From positions 43,563,003 through 43,627,002 of the forward strand of contig CM055106.1 of NCBI GenBank assembly GCA_029204225.1: DNA of 64,000 nt, given 5' to 3'. A program made the translations under genes and the position numbers. The stretch is from Diphasiastrum complanatum. Lineage: Eukaryota; Streptophyta; Lycopodiopsida; Lycopodiales; Lycopodiaceae. Numbering within the stretch: the stretch's first letter is position 1; the number at the start of each line of letters is the position of its first letter. The notes below the pieces were generated by a model. It ran no database searches and had not been told where the DNA came from. It saw nothing but the letters and a program-made list of their open reading frames with translations. Shown piece by piece: positions 1 through 10,582 of the stretch.

Positions 1-284
1 AGTCTACTTTTGAGACAAGTTCGCGATAATTTCAAGCTTCGAGCTTCAAGTTTGAACAAGAAATTGTTCGTGACAGTTTCACGACAATTATTTGTTCGAG
101 TTTGTGTTCAAGCTTCTTAATTTCGTCAATTGTTCGAGTTCGTTTTCAAGCTTCTCAATTTCGCAAATTGTTCGAGTTCATGTTTCGCGAATTGTTTGAG
201 TTTCGAGTTTCTTTAACCTTTGTCAATTTGAGTACTATGAACTTGGTTGGTAGAACCGAGACTTGTCTGTTGAGGTATTCTACA
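1..284 (+). mobile_element. 3' part of a copia-type LTR
   Basis: This matches the last 284 bp of the solo LTR at 33,418-34,296, and the window edge cuts off the rest. It ends in CTACA immediately before copia integrase sequence. It is rich in TTGTTCGAGTT-like short repeats and holds no gene. Short open frames on both strands have no family resemblance. Confidence 0.7.
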
Positions 285-1780
285 CTTTTTTCGAGATCTT
301 CCATGGCTACAAACCAAGTCTGAAGCAGCTTCGAGTGTTTGGCTGTCTTTGTTATGTGCAGATTCCTTCTGATCTGAGAAAGAAGCTTGACCCTATCAGC
401 CAAACACTCGACACATGATTTGAGAAAGAAAGTAGGAGTATCTTCATTGGATACTCGACATCACACAAAGCTTGTCGAATCTATGATGTCGAGTCAAGCT
501 GCATCTCAGTCAACAGTTGTCTTCTTTGAAGAAAAATTCTACGACTTCGAGTAGAAGCAGGCAATGCAATAATTAGTTCCAACAACTCCCATCACCATCG
601 ACAGACCTCAACCTACAACAGTTCCGACAATCGAAGATACCCATGTCGCACAACAAGGAGAATCATCATCTCAACAATTGACTTTTGTTCGAAGATCTGC
701 CCAACGTCAACAAGAGCCTGATCGTTACATACCTCAGCCATTCATCGGTTATGATGTACCTACCTCAGCAGCATAAGCATTTTCGAATTTGAATGTAGAC
801 AACTGGCGCACTGCCATGCATGTATAATTTATTGATGAAGAACAAGAGTTGGCATCTTGTTGAAGCTCCTCCTAATGCAAAGATTATCGACACTAAGTGG
901 ATCTTTAAGTTGAAGTTCAATCCACATGATTAGACAGCCAATGGAGAGCTCGACTAGTCGTGAAAGGATACAAACAAACCTATGCAATTGACTACACAGA
1001 GACTTTCAGTCCGGTTGTAAGACTTCAATCAATTTGGTCTTTACTTGCTATCGTAGCTGTCGAAGATCTAGAAGTTCACCAGATGGATGTTCAGACTGCT
1101 TTTCTAAATGGATACATATAAGAAAATATTTACATCTAGCAACCCAAAGGTTACATCCTTCAAGGCGAAGAACAAAAAGTGTGTAAGTTGCAGAAAGCCC
1201 TCTACAGGCTAAAGCAAACTCCAAGGGCCTAGTTCAATAGAATCAATCAATTCTTGTTGTAGCACGACTTCATTCCTAACTCTGCTGACTCTAATGTCTA
1301 TCTCAAACATAGAGACTCAAGCTATGTCATAATAGCTCTATATTTTGATGACTCTTTGATCATCAACAATTCGAATTAGTTCATGAGACAAAGTCGATAT
1401 TGTGGAAGGAATTCAAAATGATCGATTCAGGCCCTATACATTACCTTCTCAGAATCGAGATAACCAAAGAAAGAGTAAATAGAAGTATTACAATAAGCCA
1501 AGAAAGGTGTCTAACCAGTGTACTCTACATGTATGGCATGGAAAACTACAAGTCAATAGACTCGCCTATGGATCTAGAATTCAAATTGTCGAAGGACATG
1601 TGCTGACGACTGAGGTAGAGAAGGGGTTGTGCAAATACCCCTATCAGTCAATAGTTGGATTGATCATGTATGCCATGGTCTGCACACGACCCGATCTTGC
1701 CTATGCAGTTAGCACATTGGCATAGACATTACTAAGAGTAGTAAGATACATTCAAGCATCTAAGCACTATGCTCTATGAT
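285..1780 (+). pseudogene. Ty1/copia pol remnant: integrase C-terminus, linker, reverse transcriptase
   Basis: The translation runs in order through the integrase C-terminal tail (HGYKPSLKQLRVFGC, then IFIGYSTSHKACRIYD), a linker ending RRSAQRQQEPDRY, and a copia [37 protein letters not shown] with the motif A Asp, YFDDSLI replacing the usual YVDD, and GLIMYAMVCTRPDLAYAVS. Several stops and frameshifts break it, for example after FNPHD and after FLNGYI, so it cannot make a polymerase. The RNase H domain is not recognisable after about 1,780. Family identity is firm; activity is excluded. Confidence 0.93.
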
Positions 1781-2055
1781 GATAATAAAAACATAGAGGA
1801 CACTCTACATGTAGCTATCATTGTTTGAAAAACTCAAAATTTGTAAAGACGTCATTACAAGTTAGCGTACATGTAGCTTTTGCCAAGAATTGTGCAAAAA
1901 ATAGGCCGCTCAAGAAGATAGAACTTCACAATTTCAAAATTTGCTATGGTCTCTAAAAATGTTATGTTGAGCTACATGAGGTCCATGTCCTAATCTTAAA
2001 TATATATATTACTAGTCATAATGCCAAGTGTTTAGTTTTCCTTTTATTCAAGGAG
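1781..2055. other. Intergenic, no gene seen
   Basis: A+T-rich DNA following the copia remnant, with recurring CTACATGTAGC-like palindromic words. No coding frame or known family is visible. The same stretch recurs at about 20,400, 35,800 and 56,085. Confidence 0.6.
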
Positions 2056-2258
2056 GCAACTCCACGAGCAGAAATCTCATATAAAATTTGAAGCAAATTT
2101 TTGTGAGCCTTCCCACCACAACTCTTATGTGGACATCTGGTAAAGAATTGACATAACACAAGGAAATTCTTACTAAATGTGCATGTAGAGATCCAATGTA
2201 TGGGTGCCACATGCCACATGCACATTCTAGAAAAGATTGCATTTGCGCGGTAATAGGT

Positions 2259-2452
2259 CCTCATTAGCTGCCACATGTAGATTCACTTAGCAAAAAAGTC
2301 TAGAAAAACAAGGCTAAAAAAATGCAAAAGCAATAATTTGCATGTGGTAATCTATCCTCATTAGATGCCACATGCAAATTCACTTAGTAGAAAATCCAAA
2401 AAACAAGGTGAAAAAAATGCGAAAGCAATTATTTGTGTTTGGCCATTATGTA
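2259..2452. repeat. Two-copy 97-bp tandem repeat
   Basis: Units start at 2,259 and 2,356 with CCTCATTAG(C/A)TGCCACATG. Both continue through ATTCACTTAG, an A-rich middle and AAGCAAT(A/T)ATTTG. The same pair, with the same 97-bp spacing, occurs at 20,911, 36,295, 56,591 and 57,400, so the duplication predates all larger ones. Confidence 0.85.
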
Positions 2453-2820
2453 GAGAAGACAGTAAAACAACTGCTGACAATGCCTTGGAAGAAATTAATA
2501 ATGAAATCGACTCGTTTTTTGAAGAAATGCAAGATGTTTGTAATCAGCGATAGGATGTTAATCCAGCTCATATGATGACGAAGCAAAAGATAAAGATGAC
2601 GTCACCAGCACCGTCACTCGTGATAATTTTCTGATCAAGTTGATGTTGTTTAGGAGGAAACTGACGATGAAAAGATAGAGGAAGCCATGAAAGTACAAGA
2701 CCTAGATTTTGTATATAGATGTTAAGAAAAAAAAGAGTGGATCTAATCACAGTAAGAGAAGATAATTTGATTGACATTGAGGATGATTTTGATGACGTAG
2801 CGAATCATATTTTGTAAAGC
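2365..2820 (+). pseudogene. Possible decayed acidic-protein coding segment
   Basis: Coding-like, acid-rich stretches lie in different frames: NALEEINNEIDSFFEEMQD (about 2,490-2,545), DDEAKDKDDVTSTVTRDNF (about 2,575-2,630), EETDDEKIEEAMKVQDLDF (about 2,655-2,710) and DLITVREDNLIDIEDDFDD (about 2,740-2,800). Frameshifts and stops separate them. Composition suggests the tail of a eukaryotic gene, possibly a transposase, but no family is recognised. Copies at 21,017, 36,401, 38,250, 56,697 and 57,506 are equally broken. Low confidence. Confidence 0.3.
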
Positions 2821-3614
2821 TAATCAAAACATTTTGGATGGTCAAGATTTGAGCACGTATAAAATATTTTATTTTAAGTAAACTAGACTTGGGACACGTA
2901 AATAAAATAATGAAAAAAGGCTCAAAGCACAACAACTATCAAGGTTAGTGCTTTAAACATAGTTTGGTTGCTGTATCACAAACATTAATGTTGTTGTAGC
3001 TACAAAAATGGACTTGGCAAGGTAATGAATGGGATGCTATTAAGTAAGGCACTAGGCCTACCTTGCCTACATTCAAAAATAGCAAAAGATTGAACTAATT
3101 CCAATTTTTTGCTCACACCTCATAGAATAAGATAACACATGTGATTGTTTTTCACCTATGTCCCATTGAAATATAATAATAGGTAATAGCCAATGTAACA
3201 AGTGTTGATAACCTAATCGCTCTTAAAAGCACATGGAATTGTGCAAGGGACCATCACATTTGTAGGATTGGAACGACAAGGATTTGCCCTAATGCTATTG
3301 CGAATGTTAGGATAAAATGCTTGGCCAAGTATAAACGCACACATGTATTGTTTTACTTATAAAGTAAGACACGATTAGACTTTAGAATGTATAAAACAAA
3401 GAGATAGCTAGCGTGCTCTTGGAAATCATGGATATGCTCAAGGGTTACGAAAACTGTACATCACCTGTGCTCTATACAATAGGTACAAGTATCGGTATGG
3501 CATGGAGTTGCCCCTATACTTGCGTACTAATCTATGCTATCCCTTGGTTGTGAGTTGCAATCTATTTAGCACAGCTAGTTTTTAGTAAATAATGAATAAA
3601 CTCACATAAGACAT
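2821..3614. other. Intergenic, no gene seen
   Basis: A+T-rich DNA without a supported coding frame. It is repeated in unit 2 (36,850-37,630 and 38,560-39,345) and at 57,940-58,710, and is largely deleted from the copy near 21,610. Its many diagnostic substitutions make it useful for tracing the local duplications. Confidence 0.6.
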
Positions 3615-4545
3615 CATCAATTTATTGCATGCACAAATTCATACTTATTTTAAGTATCTAATTAATGCTTATGCTAGAGACAAGCATGCATCTTGTCAAT
3701 GGCTTAGTTTATGGTGAGATGTTTTAATTCCACCTTTTTATAATGGGAATTGTACAAAAGCATATTACAAGTTTTCTATTGGGAGATTGTTTTTCTTACT
3801 TTCGTTCTACAATATAGGAAAAAAAAATCATACACATCACAATTATCACCATGGACAAGCATTGTTTTATCTAAAATGTGAACTTTCAAATGTTCTTTCA
3901 TTGCATAAGATATTGTAAAAAAAAAAAAAAATTAAAAAAGGTATTATGCTAGTGTTCATGAATTTTAGGAAATGGATTCCCATATTAAGATATGAGCAAC
4001 AATGTTGATGATTGTTAGCACAAATTTTCAACGTATCAATGCAAGAAAATACAAATATTGCATGCATGTCACCAACGATCAAAACGTATTGTGCGGAAAG
4101 AGATTCATATTTTGATGTTGTTTCAAAGAAAAACATATGGATAGATGCTTAAAATATTACATATTCATATGCTTTATTGAAGGTTGACGATGGGTGCAGC
4201 TCTAGATATTTCAGTTTGCTAAGGAGGAAGAAAATTACTCTAACAAAGTTTGACAATATAAATCCAACCACATTATTGTCGTTTAAGTTTTAAAAGGGTG
4301 TAGAGTATCTATTTTGACTCTCTGAGTGTCTTGATTTTACGTTCCAATTCTTGGTCTAGGTCCTTTTCAACTCATTGCCATCTCTATTCACATCAATACT
4401 ATAGTTGTCTCTTGACCGCTAGTAGATGCCACTAGTAACTATCATTGTGTACTCAATTAAAAATTCTCAGTACCCACAGCGACAGGCTGAGAATTATAGG
4501 TGAAATGTAATCGATTCACCACCTAGTCACAGTCCATTTCTGGGA
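3615..4545. other. Downstream flank of the GRP gene (duplicated)
   Basis: This matches the DNA 3' of the full GRP genes (for example 16,960-17,842 and 27,110-27,989), so the GRP fragment that follows was duplicated together with its downstream flank. A minus-strand open frame near 3,867-4,136 persists in several copies but resembles no family and is interrupted in the 17.2-kb copy. Confidence 0.7.
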
Positions 4546-4917
4546 GCAATATTGATTTCCATTTTCTTTTCCTCTCCCGCTACCTTTGCCAGCACCATGT
4601 CCAAACGAGCAATATTTTCATTTTCTTTTCCGCTACCACTACCATTATCGTCTCCGTTTCCAGTAACAATATTTCCATTTTCCTTTCCCCCTGAGCCACC
4701 GCCTCCTGCTCTATTTTGTTGACCACTGCCACCTTTGGAACCACCTGTAGCACCACTACCAATATGTCCACCTCCAGCTCCACCGCCTTGCCCAACAGCA
4801 CCTTTGCCACCTAAATCAAAACCACTACCGTTTGCATTTCCAGCTCCCAGATATTGACCAGAGCCAGAACCTCTATCATGAGCACTTCCAGCTCCTCTGA
4901 GTATGCGAACGCCTACT
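4546..4917 (-). pseudogene. 3' fragment of the glycine-rich protein gene
   Basis: The minus strand encodes the GGX-rich C-terminal part of the GRP family (compare 27,990-28,802): the DLGGEGAVGQGGGAGGG region through to the KENGN end. Homology stops abruptly at about 4,917, inside the codons for the RIGVRI region, so the signal peptide and N-terminal half are absent. The usual stop after KENGN has changed to a sense codon. The other side of the breakpoint is the + strand three-exon gene. Confidence 0.85.
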
Positions 4918-5928
4918 CAATGGAGTGGCGTTATCTTGTGTTATCTTCTTTGGGTGAATCATCTGAGAGAAGAGTTTTCGAAGATGCCCCTTCCCAGGAA
5001 TTGTGTAGTGTGTATTATGATCTTAGTCGACGTGGTGGAGTTATAGAAAATACGCGTGGCAATGTAGTTCATGCCTGTTTGAGTGATTTAGTTGTTTTAT
5101 ATTTTGGTATAGATTACATGATCATTTGGTCCTCCCAACACTTGAAGACAAAAATAACATAATAGAGACTTTATATTCTGAATTCCCTCAATCCAATGCT
5201 TTTAATAGGACTTGGGCCTTGAATTCAATGTGCCTTTGGATTCGAAACAAAAGGCAATTGATGAGAAGAGCCGTGAGGAATCCCAAGAATCCCACGAAGC
5301 CTAGATGGTGCTCCAAAAGGGATTGGAGGAAGGTGAAAGAGGAATTGTTGCAAAACAATCTCCAAAAGTATGAACGACAACGTAGGGCCACTGCCGAGAA
5401 GCTCTTAAAACACGGCCAAAGTCACTTGGGATCGGGAGGAAGGGGCAATCTAGAGGCCCAATTTGTAAGATATTTTTTACTATGATTCTACTTTTGTAGT
5501 GAGATTGTTAATGTTTTTTACTGCTAGACTATATTATATTGCTAGAATGTAGCTTAATGATTTTGGAAGACACATGACCGCCGTAGAGTACAAACAAGGT
5601 TATGATCATGGATATGCCGACCTTAAGGCTTTTATGGAATGCCATGGATTGTTTCCAATCGTAAACTCTTAACCTTTATTGTTTTGTGATTGTTTACTTT
5701 GTGGTTTACAAGTAAGTTTAATCTCAATTTAATTGAATCTTTGATTCAATATTGTAGAGAGGCCCTACAACTTCAAGCGTTGGTGATGTGGAAGAAAATG
5801 TGGAAAATTTTGAGGAGCAAAATGTGGAAGAGAATGTGAATGAGAGCAAAGGGGAGTTTGAAGATGTGGACACCAACGTACACCTACAAGACGAAGGAGG
5901 CAAGGAGGGAGGAAGTGATGATGAGTAG
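4854..5928 (+). CDS. Three-exon gene with acidic C-terminus; possible DNA-transposon protein
   Basis: Three phase-0 blocks join through GT-AG introns: 5,126-5,464 (113 codons), 5,553-5,660 (36 codons) and 5,758-5,928 (56 codons and TAG). Donors are GTAAGA and GTAAAC; acceptors are TGTAG. Exon A has a basic region with KRDWRKVKEELLQ, then KYERQRRATAEKLLKHGQSHLG, which loosely resembles the W...K...N/R...H..GS pattern of plant En/Spm-like (Ptta/transposase_24) proteins. Exon C is strongly acidic and ends EGGSDDE. Upstream, an open frame at 4,854-5,162 runs out of antisense GRP sequence into RGGVIENTRGNVVHACLSD but is out of frame with exon A, so the true 5' end is uncertain or lost. No activity can be assigned. 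Confidence 0.5.
4908..4932. repeat. Breakpoint hairpin, slightly decayed
   Basis: Left arm AACGCCTACTC (4,908-4,918), a 4-nt loop and right arm GAGTGGCGTT (4,923-4,932). The right arm has lost one A relative to the perfect version at 22,774-22,799. It sits exactly at the join between the GRP fragment and the three-exon gene. Confidence 0.8.
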
Positions 5929-6083
5929 AGTTTTTAAATTAAATGTAAGGCCTTGTAGAAGGCAATGTAGGAAGGGATAATTTATTCTCTCATCAATGTA
6001 CTTTTTTTTTAAATCAATCAATATAATGTTTTGGCACCACATCATTCTTGCAAAAATTTTGAATGCATATATTTTTAATTCAT

Positions 6084-6175
6084 GAATGCAAATGTATAGT
6101 CTATTGAATGCACATCTATTGAATGCAAATGTATAGTCTCTTTAATGCACATCTATGAAATGCAAATGTATCTGT
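6084..6175. repeat. 37-bp tandem repeat, about 2.5 copies
   Basis: Units start at 6,084, 6,121 and 6,158 with (G/A)AATGCAAATGTAT and carry AATGCACATCTAT in the second half. It lies just beyond the three-exon gene. The same array occurs at about 23,965 and 41,819. The surrounding 5,930-6,560 is A+T-rich with no other gene. Confidence 0.75.
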
Positions 6176-6564
6176 TGATGAATTCAATGCAATGTATCTA
6201 TTTTAGCATATGATTTGCATGCTAGAATGCACAACAGAAAGTAATGGAAAGGACAATGGAAAGTAAAGGAAACAACAATATAATGCATCAATAGATAACA
6301 CATTAAGTTATCAACTAAATATCAAATGAATCAAAATAAATGTGAATTTACCTCTACTATTGTATCTCCATTGTTTTGCAATCTTTGCTTTTCCTTTTGC
6401 ATGCACTTGATCTTTCAATCCTTTGCAATGAAAGCTCTTTTTTCATTTTCCATATCCAAGCCTACATCACAAACAAAAAAGATCCGAAAAATTATGATCA
6501 CAAAACACATACTATTAACATCCATCAATGACCTAAAAACCCTAAACACTATCGATCTTCTGCG

Positions 6565-7030
6565 TGGATTATCCATGCGTGGATAATCCACGCAAAATCT
6601 AGAGACTTAATCACGTGGATATTAAAAAAAATCATCCACGCGGTATCCACGGCCCTAGCTCTTTGGATTTCACGTGGATAATCCACACGTGGATAATTTG
6701 CCATACGATATCTACACAATATACACGCGAAAGCCGAGCCTTTCTTTTAGAATCTTACTATGGCGTGAATTATCCACGCAAAATTAAAATTCCCATTTTT
6801 GGCTCCTGGTGTCGGAGGTTTGCCCGACTGCCAGTTGTCTGGACTTGGTGTGGATAGCCCATGCAGTTTGAATTTCACGACATCCGACCGATCTGCTGCC
6901 ATAAATGACGCTTGCGTAGAACATCCACACGCCCATATCCACGCGTATATCCACACCTATCCACGACTATATCCATGCAAAAAAAAATTTGCCCACGCGT
7001 CCTCCTTTGTATTGTGCGTGGATATTTGCT
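6565..7030. repeat. Cluster of GTGGAT/ATCCAC motifs in both orientations
   Basis: I count 16 exact GTGGAT or ATCCAC hexamers in about 470 bp, many extended to CGTGGATA or TATCCACG. Some form palindromes such as GTGGATAATCCAC. Fewer than one is expected by chance at this length. The dense, two-orientation arrangement resembles subterminal protein-binding repeats of DNA transposons, but no terminal inverted repeat or target duplication was identified. The cluster recurs at 24,440-24,900 and 42,296-42,780. Confidence 0.7.
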
Positions 7031-7049
7031 ACATGTGTTCCTTTGTGAG

Positions 7050-8441
7050 GGAGACCCAACCTAACTCCAAGAGTGGTGACAAACAGCTCTGAAGAAAGGC
7101 GCAAGTTTGGAACAACAGGGCGCGCAACAACCCAAGCACTAACACTTGGGCCTGCATAAGACAGAAGGCGAGCTCGAGTCTCATCGGAAGGTGAATCACT
7201 GAGAAGCTGAGTGAAAGCATGTGAGTGGAAGCACTCCAAAAGATACTTTTGAAAATGAGCACGTTGATGGCTAAGAAGAGTCTCAAAGGGAGGCAAAGAA
7301 GCTCGCAGAGGAGGGATGAGATTCTTGGCCGCACAAAGGTGTTGTTGGAAAGGAAGAATGCTTGTTCCACATGAGCTACTAAATAAAGAAGAATGAGCTT
7401 GTTGTCCAAACTTCTCAGAAAAGCAGTTGGAGCAATAGAAGTTGTGCAATTAAGACCAACACCTCCAGAAGAAGCGGGAAGAGAGACTTGTCACTTAACG
7501 AACTGACCATTGGGAATATGAAAGGATTTTGAACCCGTTAAGTGACCCAAAATATATGATAATGTATTATCAAAATCCTGTAGCAAACCCAAAACAATAT
7601 CAGGAGAGGGAGAAACACGCCGTAGAATATAACTTGGCCATTGAGCAAAGCAGCAACTTGAGCATTTCCAAGCTTTGGTACCAAATCAACGTGACAAAGA
7701 TGCACTCCCAAAGTGTCCCGCAAAGAGGAAGCCACAAAATCTGAGAAACCTATAGGAATACCAAGCACTCAAATCCCATCAACTGGAGTATTAAAACCTG
7801 TAGGTAAAGGGAGCTCAGGAAGGAGGCCCTGAGGACACCAAACAACGCATTAGAGGGATTCACAGTGAGGCCCAAAACCGAAAGTTGCTGAGAGATATGT
7901 AGGAAAGCTGGCCGAAAGACGTCATTAGCAAGTCCCACAATATGTGTGTCATCAACAATAGAGGGAAACAAATAAGAAGGAAAAGCAACAGAAGAAGCTC
8001 GCAAAGCTCGAAAGTGTGCCAAAGCAAATAGAATACCACCCAAGATATCACCTTGCCTGATACCATTAGCAGAAGGGATGATTGAAACATCACCTGAGCG
8101 AGAAGCATGACTGAAATATAGAGGCACATCCATGGAATAAAAAGAGTGAACAAATGCTATGAGATGAGCGAGTGGACCTTGAGCCGCACGGCCCCTCGGG
8201 AAACATAATTGAAAGCGGTTTTAATATCCACTTGAAGGACAACCCAATCTGGATGAAGATCCAAGGTAGCACACAAAGCATGTACGACTGTCTCGCAACC
8301 GCCAGGAGTATCACAACAAAACTGATGAGGAAATAGGAGGGGAATGCATTCAAGAACATCTCTTTGCGCTCCCTCATGCCTCGCTCTCTTTGTGCAAGAA
8401 CAAAAGAAGAGCCACTTCTTCATAACCAAACTTCATTGAAG
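7050..8441 (-). pseudogene. Non-LTR retrotransposon RT, 3'-truncated copy
   Basis: Read on the minus strand it shows HPDWVVLQVDIKTAFNYVSR (RT motif A with its Asp), NGIRQGDILGGILFALAHF (motif B), FPSIVDDTHIVGLA (motif C with the Asp pair), LGLTVNP (motif D) and the downstream block ending VRLGLP. Frameshifts separate these parts. The zinc-knuckle and endonuclease-like C-terminus of the full copy (11,817-14,085) is missing, because homology ends at about 7,050 against the GTGGAT cluster. The 5' edge at 8,441 is the same as in the other copies. Confidence 0.85.
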
Positions 8442-9479
8442 GGGACTGCATTCAAGAACATCTTCATAGTCTTCATATTGACACAAAAGCTCTTATAAGC
8501 TATTTTGGCCTTTATAAACCATTTTTTATTTCTTGCTTCCAATCACCCCCAAGATTCAAGTATAGAGACGATTCATGTCTCCATACATTTAACTCACATC
8601 TGTTCTATTTCCATGTACACTGACTTAGGGCTTTGCATCCTCAACTGTAATTTTAAACTGAAAACTCGAATAATCTTTAGTGAGTAATCAACAATTGCTC
8701 CCATTTGGAACTTCGTAAAGGTAAACATAATCCCCACCAAGGCAAATTGTCTAATCACCAGGTTCCAAATTCGATAAGAGCTTTCATCATCAGCACATTG
8801 ATTTCAGCTCGAAAATGGGTATAATACTAAAGGTAAACTTTGTACTGGCAATTATGTTCTCGATTGTTCTTGAACACATTTCGAATCAGTCATTGCTGAT
8901 GGTTAGAATGCATGGCTTCTTTACCTCTCAAAAGATGTTGTATGGTGTTTTTTTGGTATGTGTAAAGCTAAAATCAAAGGAGAGAAATCTTGGGTGTGGA
9001 CATTTCCTACCAAGATCCTTTTTGAAGCAATGATTGATTAGAAGCTTAAAGTTTTCTTAAGGCACACAAGAAACATCATCTATTGAGTGAAAATGACTAT
9101 TAAAGTTGATTTAGAGTCAGATTCATAATATGTTTGTAGACAAGCAATATTCTACTTGCTAAATGTAGAGCAAAATTCTAGAAGCTCCAACTCAAGTTCA
9201 ACATGTAGTTACTCTAATATTTCAAAATGTCAACCATCCAAAAAGTTGGAATTTTTCTGGATACTTTTCCATCGAAACTTAGAATAAATGAAAGATTGTG
9301 GTCAATCTAATATGAGATAAAATCTTTTGAAATATGGATCCATCTTCGATATTATAGAAACTTGTGAATGAAGGGTCCACCCACCTTTTGTTGTCTTGTT
9401 ACTCGTAGAAATTTTAAAAAGATATGTCACAACCAAAATCTTGCATATATCTGTAGGCATTTATCAAATAAAATAGACA
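8442..9479. other. Unassigned 1-kb module preceding the palindromic repeats
   Basis: This module always lies between the RT 5' edge and the CA/TG repeats: also 14,086-15,119, 44,206-45,240 and 49,854-50,887, with a partial copy from 30,703. A minus-strand frame containing GIMFTFTKFQMGAIVDYSLK is open in the 14.3-kb and 50.1-kb copies and broken here. I recognise no family, and it may be either spacer or an old gene fragment. Confidence 0.5.
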
Positions 9480-9965
9480 CAAAACACAAACACGCCCACG
9501 CCCACGCCCACACACGAACACACTGATATGTATGTATATATACACACACCGACATATGTACACCCACATGTGTACATATGTGGGTGTTTGTATATATACA
9601 TACATATAAATTTGTTGGTGTGTGTGTGTATGTGTGTGCGCACACACATGCACGTCCGTGTAAATAAATTTTATATATTTGACTTGAAAGTTTAGAAAGA
9701 TCATATGTCATTTTGAAAAGTCATTTCTTCTTTATATTTGACTAAGGCTTTGAAGTGTAGAAAGGCGCGCGCGCGTGCACACACACACACACACACACAC
9801 ATCAACACATTTATATGCATGTATGTATAAACACACCCACATATGTACGGTGTGTTTATACATACATGCATATAAATGTGTTGGTGTGTGTGTGTGTACA
9901 TATGTACATATGTGGGTGTGTTATACATACATACATATAAATGTGTTAGTGTGTGTGTGTTTGTG
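9480..9965. repeat. CA/TG microsatellite with long palindromes
   Basis: Alternating CA and TG runs are joined by palindromic cores. Positions 9,803-9,836 and 9,850-9,883 are perfect 34-nt inverted arms around a 13-nt loop, and flanking CA/TG runs extend the pairing with one mismatch. Spacers of about 60-80 bp that include TTTAGAAAG separate the palindromes. Short reading frames here encode only Cys/Val/Thr/His-type repeats and are artefacts. Confidence 0.9.
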
Positions 9966-10265
9966 TGGCAGCCCGTCATTGGCTGTCCACATTCACATTT
10001 CACCACAAACGTAAAAAAGTTTGCAAAAAAAAAAAAGGCAAAAAACGAAAAAAAAGAAAAAAAAAAACTGGTCCACGCGTACGGCCGTACGGCTGAAAAA
10101 CGAAAAGAAAAAAAAAAAAAAAAAAAAAACTTCGCACAATGGCATTACGTGTGGGGGGGGGGCCCGAAGCCCTTGGGCCTTCCTTGCTGGTCGGGGCCTA
10201 CCCTCGGGCAAGGGCCCTCCTAGCAAGGAAGGACCTCAGGCAGGGCCTTTCCCCCCATGTAAATA
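9966..10265. repeat. Poly-A tracts plus GC-rich hairpin block
   Basis: Two A-rich tracts flank the 14-bp palindrome CGTACGGCCGTACG. A G9-containing GC-rich stretch follows, with arms CCTTCCTTGCT (10,178-10,188) and AGCAAGGAAGG (10,222-10,232). The base composition differs sharply from the A+T-rich surroundings. No coding potential is seen. The counterpart is at about 45,770-46,040. Confidence 0.75.
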
Positions 10266-10582
10266 GTTTTCAGCAATGAGTGAGCATTAATAATTCACAT
10301 CAGATTGGTACAATCACAGATTAACAAGAGACTAATATTGCGCCTCACTAAAGATTCAGTACTTATTCAGTTTGCAACAGTAAATGAGTCTAAAAATTTC
10401 CACAAATCTTCATCGAATGTGTACCAACAAAGTCCATATTGTTTCAACAAGATTTCAAACAAAGAATACCCATCAAACATTGACTGAAAGCACTTTGTTC
10501 TTGTAACATTTAGCATCTTATTGTAATGATTCTGAGTTTCACAAATACTCGAAAGGATCACTTGTGGATGAAGAAACTTCAT
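10266..10582 (-). pseudogene. Possible gene fragment
   Basis: A minus-strand open frame of 71 codons (10,367-10,582) contains FQSMFDGYSLFEILLKQYGL and ends FLDSFTVAN. The amino-acid mix is protein-like, but I recognise no family. The counterpart near 46,270 has lost 7 bp in the middle, which breaks the frame, so it is probably not under selection. Confidence 0.3.

Noticed and set aside
3867-4136. An 89-codon minus-strand frame repeated in many GRP flanks
   Set aside because: Its persistence is explained by near-identical recent copies; the 17.2-kb copy breaks it and no family or composition supports coding.
7860-8153. A Leu/Phe-rich hydrophobic frame that could pass for a membrane protein
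   Set aside because: It is the off-frame translation of the RT domain whose correct frame shows motifs B and C.
9414-10014. Many open frames of 60-115 codons over the CA/TG repeats
   Set aside because: They encode only dinucleotide-derived Thr/His/Cys/Val/Tyr repeats, occur in several frames on both strands and shift with repeat length.
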